64,000 bases of DNA, taken from Collimonas antrihumi (GTDB taxonomy: Bacteria > Pseudomonadota > Gammaproteobacteria > Burkholderiales > Burkholderiaceae_D). Under the pieces are notes generated by a model. It was not told where the DNA came from. It did not search any database and was given only the letters and a program-made list of their open reading frames with translations. How positions within the stretch are numbered: the stretch's first letter is position 1; every line of letters starts with the position of its first letter. Where the stretch lies: contig NZ_JAGQED010000008.1 in assembly GCF_018304965.1 (NCBI RefSeq), positions 1-64,000 on the forward strand, in the 5' to 3' direction. Of the stretch, positions 58,298-64,000 are shown piece after piece. A program made the translations under genes and the position numbers.

Positions 58298-58410
58298 ATT
58301 GATCCAAATAGAAAAGATAAAAAAAGTCCGTAAATGCTTGATTAAACAGGATTTAACGGCAATTTAAGGAATTATCAACAGACGTTTGATTTGATCCGAT
58401 TTTTGATAAA
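58291..58410. promoter_or_regulatory. Putative phage end with two transposase-binding repeats
   Basis: Two related direct repeats, tGTTTaGATTGATCCaAaT at 58291 and cGTTTgATTTGATCCgAtT at 58383, lie 92 bases apart. One abuts the TG end. The layout is like the R1/R2 or L-type MuA sites. AT-rich. Confidence 0.55.
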
Positions 58411-58434
58411 AATGTGGTCTATTTATCAAAATAA

Positions 58435-58608
58435 ATGACGGCAATGTGTTCGTTCCCTGTTCAAAAAAAGCGACAGCCGACATCGATACAATCAACACCG
58501 GCTATAATTGGTATCAAGATAAGTCAGTGGACTGGAAAAGGCCCAGCTTCCGAGCTTGCAAAAGACCGTATTATGAGGATTGCCGCACCTCCTGACTTAT
58601 CCATCTAA
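58435..58608 (+). CDS. Small hypothetical protein in the phage end, 57 residues
   Basis: ATG 58435 to TAA 58608, on the strand opposite to the phage genes and meeting the end of the F-like gene (four-base overlap). The C-terminal half, KGPASELAKDRIMRIAAPPD, looks like real protein rather than random sequence. No ribosome-binding site is visible. I do not recognise the family. It could instead be the tail of a gene brought next to the phage end by deletion. Confidence 0.35.
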   Translation: MTAMCSFPVQKKRQPTSIQSTPAIIGIKISQWTGKGPASELAKDRIMRIAAPPDLSI

Positions 58609-59840
58609 TCTAGCTTACCCGCCACCAGCGTAAATTGCGCTTGCTTCAAATTCGGCAACTCTGCCGTACCCAACGACACCACACTGACCACCGCCTCACC
58701 CCGATATTTCTGGTTAGGCCGCAACGCTACTTTGGGCACCCGCTTATTAAACGAACCTTTGGGAATGACAATCAGCGTCTTATTCTTGGTATCCCAAAGC
58801 ACCGCACGATAATCACCCATCAATTCTGGCAAGCGTGCTATCCAGTCGGACGGCCACGCCTGCGCGGAGGCCGTTTTGTGCGCTCCTTCCAAATGAATCG
58901 TCTTGCTATCAAAGACCCCGATGGTCAGCGACTTCAATTGCACGTCTGGGAATGCTTTTGCCAGCCCCATCGTTACACCGTCCGGCAGATAACCAATAAT
59001 TTGTGCTACGCCACGCGGCTTGCCATCTTTGCGGGTCGACTTGTACCAACTATGCCAGCGCTGTGACAGCACCTGTCGATAATCCGCATTGATTGATTGA
59101 CGCACCGCCGTGCCTTGCAATTCCATCGGCATCGTCGCCAGCTTTTGACCAAGCGCCAACTCAGGCGATAACCAGGATTCACCAACGTTATGGTCCCAGC
59201 CCGCATCGACCCCGATAGGCACCACGTCTGTGACTTCGCCATCCTTGTCTTTGACGTCGCGCTTTTTGATTACTGGCGACTTGGATGGCTTCTTGCCTGC
59301 CGCTTCCAATTCCGCGAGAGAATAAGAACGCACCGTACACCGGCAATTCCAGCCGTTAGGTGGATAGTGCGTTTTCCAGAATGGATCGTCTACATGAAGA
59401 ATCAGACCATCCCAGGCCAAATGCTCTGGCCGTGTGTTCTCATCCTTGACGGCGCGGTATTCCAAATAAGGTCGCCGATCCTTATTGCTCTCAATCTGCT
59501 GCCAGCGCCCGGCCATATAGGCACTCTGCATATTGGTGTTAAAGATCAACGCGGTGCGCCAACCTCGCTTGCCCTTGTACGTCCAGCCATTGCGCTGTAC
59601 GGTATCGTCAAAGTCTCGCCGAAACTGGCTTAATGTCTGGCCGTCATCCAATGCCTTAAGCAGTGAGGTATGAATATCTCTAACCACATCCAGCGGCGCG
59701 CCGGCCACCGTGAACTGTTTCCCGTGAACCGGCCCGAGCAAGTCATTCCAGCGTTCGGTCGCCACCGGCACCTTGCCGCGTAGATTGGCAATCGCCTGAT
59801 CCGCCTTGACGCCGAACGGATTAACGCTGGGCGTTGCCAT
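58605..59840 (-). CDS. Mu F-like head morphogenesis protein with C-terminal nuclease-like domain
   Basis: A 411-residue protein. The N-terminal two thirds match Mu gpF/SPP1 gp7 minor head proteins: FNTNMQSAYMAGRWQQ, then YRAVKDENTRPEHLAWDG and the cysteine-containing HYPPNGWNCRCTV. From about residue 280 a second domain follows (IGYLPDGVTMGLAK ... RLPELMGDYRAVLWDTKNKT ... KYRGEAVVSVVSLGT), which resembles phage-Barnase-EndoU-ColicinE5-RelE (PBECR) domains. That part is inference. Its start overlaps the portal gene. Confidence 0.85.
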   Translation of the reverse strand: MATPSVNPFGVKADQAIANLRGKVPVATERWNDLLGPVHGKQFTVAGAPLDVVRDIHTSLLKALDDGQTLSQFRRDFDDTVQRNGWTYKGKRGWRTALIFNTNMQSAYMAGRWQQIESNKDRRPYLEYRAVKDENTRPEHLAWDGLILHVDDPFWKTHYPPNGWNCRCTVRSYSLAELEAAGKKPSKSPVIKKRDVKDKDGEVTDVVPIGVDAGWDHNVGESWLSPELALGQKLATMPMELQGTAVRQSINADYRQVLSQRWHSWYKSTRKDGKPRGVAQIIGYLPDGVTMGLAKAFPDVQLKSLTIGVFDSKTIHLEGAHKTASAQAWPSDWIARLPELMGDYRAVLWDTKNKTLIVIPKGSFNKRVPKVALRPNQKYRGEAVVSVVSLGTAELPNLKQAQFTLVAGKLD

Positions 59841-61338
59841 CGGCGGCCCCTTTGGTAAAGGACCACATCAGAGCCTTGTTGGTCACGTCTATCAATTCCG
59901 CATTGTCGATATTACCCAGCAATTTCCCCAATTCTTCCCGCATGTCGGCGAGGCTTTTACCGTCCTTTTCACCTTGCGCCAGCATCCGCGCTATAGGTTC
60001 CAGCACATGCGCCTCCAACGCCGCATCGGCTGCTGTGGCCGCGCTGGCGATAATCTGGTTTTCCTCGTCTTGCCCCTTAAATACGGACGCTTTGTCCCCG
60101 CTGGAAAACTGTACTGAGCTGGAAGGCGTGCCTGGCAACAGCGCGTCGTCGTCATCTAAGGCCATCGGCATATTCAATTCTTCCAGCATGGCCTTACGTG
60201 ACGGCTTAGCCCCCATATCCGCAGCCAGTTTATAGGTCTCAGCACGGCTTTTTCCTGCCTGGGTTGGTTTGAAAAACTCCAATTCGGGCGACGGCACATC
60301 CGCGCCAAAGTTAAAAGTCGTGATGTGCCGGAAGATGCGCGAGAACGACGATGCCGCAATGGCACGGTCGGAATCATTAATGCCAGCCTGCCGCTCCGCT
60401 GCCGTCTCGCTGGCCGCACGTGCCCCAGTGTTCTGCAATTCGGCCACCATCGCCTGGCCAGTCAAGACCTTCGACATCTCCCGATTACAAGCATTGATCA
60501 GTGACTCTTGCGGCAGGTGATTGCCGGCAGCGGGCACGATAAGTTCAACACCGTCACCTTTCGGCACCACGGCATAGCCACTTTCAACCATGGTTTCGAT
60601 TGCTCTCGACAGATCGGTGATGTCCTTATCACTTGCACCCTCGGCGTAACGCCCCACCGGCCACGGCAAACCATGTCGTTCGCAGTATTTGACGAAATAC
60701 TTCCAGCCGCCAGTTTTGAACGTCCACGGCCAGAAGCAGGAAGACAGCAGAGCCTGCCCGTATGGATTCGTCACCTTTGCCATGTGGCGAGAAATGACAA
60801 AGCGGTGCGGCTCAATGATGTCGCCGTTACGGTTGGCCTTGGTGATCAACAGCGGCACGGCATCGTAGTCAAAGCCGAAGCGGTGTAGCGGCCTGTCTAA
60901 TACCCGCACGGGCACGATGTAACCATCCCAATAGTCCCAGACCAGTTCATGCGAGGTATAGCCGGTAAAGATCGCCGACATCATCTGCCACATGACCTCT
61001 TCCCAATCTGCCGCATCATTCGGACTCAGGCTTTGCATCCATACCTCGCACAGTTCCCGTGCCGCCTGGGCGCGTGGATCGTCCTCGGCCCAGGTCACGA
61101 CCCGATAGTCCATATCCTTGAATTCACCACGGATAGAACGCACGTCACCCATCACATGGGCGTCGGCCAGGATGGACGCGTAGATGCTCTCGGCGATGCC
61201 CATGGAGCGCAAGATTGGATCGGGATTAGGTAGCATGTGCAGATTGCCGAAAAAGCGCGGGTCTGTATCTATCCCCGCCGCCTGCTTACCAAAGGTGTTT
61301 TTAACTGAACGAACCAGCTTTTTAATGTCGAGTGCCAT
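59821..61338 (-). CDS. Mu gp29-like portal protein (DUF935)
   Basis: A 505-residue portal protein. MLPNPDPILRSMGIAESIYASILAD, HELVWDYWDGYIVPVRVLDRPLHRF, RHGLPWPVGRYAEGASDKDI and the TGQAMVAELQNTGARAASE region are typical of DUF935. The portal forms the dodecameric DNA entry ring of the head. Overlaps the terminase gene upstream and the F-like gene downstream. Confidence 0.93.
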   Translation of the reverse strand: MALDIKKLVRSVKNTFGKQAAGIDTDPRFFGNLHMLPNPDPILRSMGIAESIYASILADAHVMGDVRSIRGEFKDMDYRVVTWAEDDPRAQAARELCEVWMQSLSPNDAADWEEVMWQMMSAIFTGYTSHELVWDYWDGYIVPVRVLDRPLHRFGFDYDAVPLLITKANRNGDIIEPHRFVISRHMAKVTNPYGQALLSSCFWPWTFKTGGWKYFVKYCERHGLPWPVGRYAEGASDKDITDLSRAIETMVESGYAVVPKGDGVELIVPAAGNHLPQESLINACNREMSKVLTGQAMVAELQNTGARAASETAAERQAGINDSDRAIAASSFSRIFRHITTFNFGADVPSPELEFFKPTQAGKSRAETYKLAADMGAKPSRKAMLEELNMPMALDDDDALLPGTPSSSVQFSSGDKASVFKGQDEENQIIASAATAADAALEAHVLEPIARMLAQGEKDGKSLADMREELGKLLGNIDNAELIDVTNKALMWSFTKGAADGNAQR

Positions 61339-62938
61339 AATGTTTTCGTGGACCTGTAATAATTCGTGGAACCGTGCCGGTGAAGGTGCTGAACGCCAGC
61401 ATGAATAACATTTGTAGCGCGTCAGGACCGTCGTCGTGATCGGCTTCAGGATAATGGCGTAACTGCGAATTCAACACCGTGTGGCGCTGATGAGAGCGCA
61501 CTGTACCGTTAGCGATATGCGGTTGCATCGATAGAATCCGCAAATCCTTATCGGTGCCCGGCACAATCCCCCTTGCTGGAATCGGAACACCAGCTTTGCG
61601 GGATTCCTTGACGATTTCATCCTTAAAGAACTCCTGGAACTGCACCGATTCGATGCCCCACACCAGGCAGTTATATTCGCGTTGCAATTCAATTAGCGTC
61701 ATGGTCTGCAAACTTGGCACCATCCGCGCAATGCGGGCCTCGACCACGTCCAGGACACCGTGATTGCGATCCAAGCCGCCGACCAGAATGGCGCAAGGAT
61801 CACGTCTCTTGTTTTTTTTGCCCATGGATGGATCGTGCGCGCCGAAGAATACCCAGTCACGGCTTGGCTGCACCCAAAATTCAATCACTTTAAAGGGGGC
61901 GTTTTCGTCGTTATCGGGATCGTTCTGATACTCGGCGTCGAAAGAGGCATGGTCGGCAGCGCGGATTTTCATCAACATCAGCAACGGGCGCATCGATGGC
62001 CAACTCACGATGGCACCTGCGTCCATCTCAGTCCGGCGCAACGTATAGAACACGTCTGCCGCAGTTTCCCCGTCGTTGATATAAACCTCTTCCCATTGCT
62101 GCCACAAATCCAGGCGGGCTGGGTATTCGATGATGGCTTTAAATTTAACCGAGGTCCAACGAACATTTTTATGCGTCCGATTGGCGACTGAGTCGTAATG
62201 CAGAATGGTGTTGAGATAAATAATGTCCATGCTGCCATCGGGTGGCCCCAGCGGCAACACAGTGCGATTGAGCCATTTTTCCAGCTTGTCGCGCTGCTCT
62301 TTTGACATCACATTTTCATCATTCTCGATATCGTCCAGAATCACCAGGTCCGGGCGATATGGCCCGTGGCGCAAGCCACGCATGCGCTTGCCAGAACCGA
62401 ATGCCTGTATCTTGACGTTCGTCTTCGTCAGCAGTACGCCGACGTTCCAGACGCGGCCAGCGCCGCAGGCATCGGGAAAGTCCATCTGCAAGCGCGGATT
62501 ACTTTCCAATTCGACTTTGATGGCTTCCAGCATGGATTGCGCCTGGTCGAGCGCATCCATGATTATTGGGATAAAACGCTTGCGTTTGGTGACGACGCAC
62601 CACAAGGGTAGCAACTGCGTCACCAAGGTCGATTTCGCCTCACCACGCGGTGCAGAGACATCAACTTTCTGTCCAACGGCAGCGTCCAGTTTCTTCGGCA
62701 ACTGGTCGAAGACCCACTGGTGAAAGACTGACGGTTCTGCCTTGATATAGTGCGGGAAATACGTTTGTACAAAGAACTGAAAACTGTTCTGCACGCGACT
62801 GACGCGCACATCCCGCGCCGCTGCATCGACAGGAAATGCAGCGCACGCGGTCTCGATCAGATTGCGCTGTTCCTCCGCAAATGCGGCCAGTTCGGCAATA
62901 AACTGTTTCGACGACAATGAGTTTGATTTCTTACCCAT
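61322..62938 (-). CDS. Mu gp28-like terminase large subunit
   Basis: A 538-residue packaging motor. The Walker A-like motif is APRGEAKST (96-104), Walker B is LVILDDIENDEN, and nuclease acidic residues are probably in FFGAHDPSMGKKNKRRDPC and the later ESVQFQEFF region. It packages phage DNA. Overlaps the gp27-like gene by eight bases. Confidence 0.93.
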   Translation of the reverse strand: MGKKSNSLSSKQFIAELAAFAEEQRNLIETACAAFPVDAAARDVRVSRVQNSFQFFVQTYFPHYIKAEPSVFHQWVFDQLPKKLDAAVGQKVDVSAPRGEAKSTLVTQLLPLWCVVTKRKRFIPIIMDALDQAQSMLEAIKVELESNPRLQMDFPDACGAGRVWNVGVLLTKTNVKIQAFGSGKRMRGLRHGPYRPDLVILDDIENDENVMSKEQRDKLEKWLNRTVLPLGPPDGSMDIIYLNTILHYDSVANRTHKNVRWTSVKFKAIIEYPARLDLWQQWEEVYINDGETAADVFYTLRRTEMDAGAIVSWPSMRPLLMLMKIRAADHASFDAEYQNDPDNDENAPFKVIEFWVQPSRDWVFFGAHDPSMGKKNKRRDPCAILVGGLDRNHGVLDVVEARIARMVPSLQTMTLIELQREYNCLVWGIESVQFQEFFKDEIVKESRKAGVPIPARGIVPGTDKDLRILSMQPHIANGTVRSHQRHTVLNSQLRHYPEADHDDGPDALQMLFMLAFSTFTGTVPRIITGPRKHYGTRH

Positions 62939-63428
62939 ACTTTCTCGCTATCTCAGGGCCATAACCTTCGATCACTTCGAGAAATGGCTCACGCAATTGC
63001 GGGAATTTACCGCCGATGTAGTGCGACAGATCGCGCAAGAGATCCATTGCAATCGACAGTTCTGACAGCCGCGGATTGCCGCGTGCTGCAGCATTGACTG
63101 TTTTGACATAGCTGTCGGATAGCTGCGCAAGAATCTGCGCTTTCTGCGCTGGTGCCATGTCTTTTTTGACTTTGACATCCTCCAACGTCGCCAGAAATTG
63201 AACGGCCATTTCTTCCAACACCTGGCCGGTCAATTCCTCCATGCCGCCGCCCGACATGCGTCTGGCTGCACGTGCAATGTCCCAATCGTCGCCATCAGCC
63301 TTGGCCTTGCGTTTCCAATTACGCGCCGACTGATACGATGCGCCGCCCAGTTCGGCAGCGGTCGCCAGCGTCTGGCCCTGCACGTACTTGCTACGCACTT
63401 CAGCTCTTACCTTGTGGTCAATAGCCAT
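62931..63428 (-). CDS. Mu gp27-like protein (DUF3486), probable small terminase
   Basis: A 165-residue protein. The N-terminal helix-turn-helix-like region VRSKYVQGQTLATAAELGGASYQSARNWKRKAKADGDDW suggests DNA binding. In Mu-like phages this gene precedes the large terminase and is a candidate small subunit. It ends overlapping the terminase start. Confidence 0.85.
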   Translation of the reverse strand: MAIDHKVRAEVRSKYVQGQTLATAAELGGASYQSARNWKRKAKADGDDWDIARAARRMSGGGMEELTGQVLEEMAVQFLATLEDVKVKKDMAPAQKAQILAQLSDSYVKTVNAAARGNPRLSELSIAMDLLRDLSHYIGGKFPQLREPFLEVIEGYGPEIARKYG

Positions 63429-63722
63429 TCAATTGCCGCCGAGTTTCATCCGAATGAATTCCACCGTCACTGCGGCGACAATAGCTGCCGCGCTGCCGGT
63501 GGTCGCACTCTTAAGCATCAAGGTGCGTTGTCCACCTTCCAACGTATGCACGCGAGATTCAACACTTTGCAAGCGCTGGTTGTTGGACTGAGTCATATCG
63601 TCAATGCGCCGATTTAGTGCGGCGTGATTGTTCTGTACTGCAGAACTCAAGCCTTTGAGTTCACCCATGATCTGGCCTAACAGCAGGCGCACTTCTTTAT
63701 CGTCCACGGTGTATTCCTTCAT
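63429..63722 (-). CDS. Mu gp25-like DUF2730-type phage protein
   Basis: About 97 residues from ATG 63722 (MKEYTVDDKEVRLLLGQI). A coiled-coil stretch (about residues 10-60, SSAVQNNHAALNRRIDDM) is followed by a hydrophobic helix near the C-terminus (SAAAIVAAVTVEF). A longer reading to 63908 lies in another frame of the TraR gene and is rejected. Function unknown; possibly membrane-attached. Confidence 0.7.
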   Translation of the reverse strand: MKEYTVDDKEVRLLLGQIMGELKGLSSAVQNNHAALNRRIDDMTQSNNQRLQSVESRVHTLEGGQRTLMLKSATTGSAAAIVAAVTVEFIRMKLGGN

Positions 63723-63912
63723 GACGTTGTTGGCATCCGGCACAGCGTTGCGCGTTTCGGACGGCAGCGCGGCGGGCGACTGGGATCGGTTCATCGCAAG
63801 CGATGCAGAATTCCGCGCCCTTGCCAGCGCAGGCTTGGCGGCTTTGTTCGATACCAGCAACCCGTGCCGCTTCTTCCATCTTTTGCGCGAATTCAAATTG
63901 TTTTTCATTCAT
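63697..63912 (-). CDS. TraR/DksA-type zinc-finger protein of the phage
   Basis: A 71-residue protein. The C4 zinc finger is CIACDEPIPVARRAAV then CAGCQQRHE, the TraR/DksA pattern; the N-terminal part is helical. Phage and plasmid TraR proteins bind RNA polymerase in place of DksA. It overlaps both the upstream partial gene and the gp25-like gene by a few bases. Confidence 0.8.
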   Translation of the reverse strand: MNEKQFEFAQKMEEAARVAGIEQSRQACAGKGAEFCIACDEPIPVARRAAVRNAQRCAGCQQRHEGIHRGR

Positions 63913-64000
63913 GTTTATCTTGCTCGTCGATATAGATCAAACATCCGGCCCGTTCTATGCCAAGCCGTCTCAATAGTCCGCAGGTTTGCGTAGCCAGCAG
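63905..64000 (-). CDS. C-terminal end of an upstream phage gene
   Basis: Thirty-one codons and a stop visible, ending LIYIDEQDKHE; the rest lies beyond the window. It overlaps the TraR start (ATGAATGA). I do not recognise the product; in Mu-like phages lysis or gp22-24-type genes lie here. Confidence 0.55.
   Translation of the reverse strand: MLATQTCGLLRRLGIERAGCLIYIDEQDKHE

Larger units (their letters stand above)
58291..64000 (-). mobile_element. Mu-like transposable prophage, end-proximal part, internally deleted
   Basis: The element begins with TG at 58291 inside lysR and runs past the window. On the minus strand it carries TraR-type, gp25-, gp27- (DUF3486), gp28- (terminase), gp29- (portal) and F-like genes in Mu order. 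In Mu the genes G, I/T and the whole tail region follow F; here only about 310 bases remain between F and the end. The 5-bp target duplication would be ggggg/gggga at 58286-58290, with its partner outside the window. Confidence 0.85.

Overview
The window looks like chromosome from an Oxalobacteraceae-type betaproteobacterium; Collimonas or a close relative is my best guess. The reasons are a GC content that looks to be in the high fifties by eye, an Oxalobacter-like formyl-CoA transferase, a complete betaproteobacterial phenylacetate catabolon, and L-fucose genes very like those known from Burkholderia. The genus call is inference.

Layout. (1) 1-4334, oxalate catabolism: the 3' end of oxalyl-CoA decarboxylase, two formyl-CoA transferase paralogues of different subtypes, a lone PAS-domain protein and an AraC-type regulator. 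(2) 4369-27741, phenylacetate catabolon: paaY, paaR, paaZ, paaX, a flavin amino-acid oxidase, then paaABCDE-paaN-paaG-paaH-paaI-paaK, a penicillin G acylase gene, paaJ, paaF and an MFS transporter. The ring-epoxidation pathway to acetyl-CoA and succinyl-CoA is complete. The acylase and the oxidase look like feeder enzymes that release phenylacetate from amides and possibly from phenylalanine. (3) 27897-32452, glycine cleavage system in the order gcvH-gcvP-gcvT. (4) 32488-41434, mixed metabolic and stress genes: a TauD-type dioxygenase, VOC protein, methyltransferase, alpha/beta hydrolase, a 41-residue membrane peptide, TetR, AhpD-like protein, MocR regulator, COG4705-like membrane protein, phosphoribosyltransferase and UspA. 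A shared palindrome links the TetR gene with the small peptide and hydrolase.

(5) 41770-42809, an AT-rich three-gene cassette: a Tlde1/DUF2778-like L,D-transpeptidase-fold effector followed by two overlapping, mutually homologous two-helix membrane proteins that look like duplicated immunity genes. (6) 43082-47780, a branched-chain amino acid/amide type ABC importer. (7) 47793-55726, a remnant of a CPBP protease, then an L-fucose oxidation operon (2-keto-3-deoxy-L-fuconate dehydrogenase, diketo-deoxyfuconate hydrolase, L-fuconate dehydratase, L-fucose dehydrogenase) with its own sugar ABC importer. A TTGGTnnnACCAA-type operator overlaps the predicted -10. No fuconolactonase is present. (8) 55770-58290, an inverted repeat, a GFA-VOC-SDR gene group and a divergent LysR gene that is cut off.

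(9) 58291-64000, the end of a Mu-like transposable prophage. It begins with TG exactly where the LysR frame is broken and carries, on the minus strand, Mu gp25-, gp27-, gp28-, gp29- and F-like head genes. The genes that should follow F (scaffold/protease, capsid, tail) are absent, so the prophage looks internally deleted.

No rRNA, tRNA or CRISPR array was seen. Starts were revised from the longest reading frame where a ribosome-binding site favoured an internal codon. All family assignments are from recognition of sequence motifs by eye; no database search was run.
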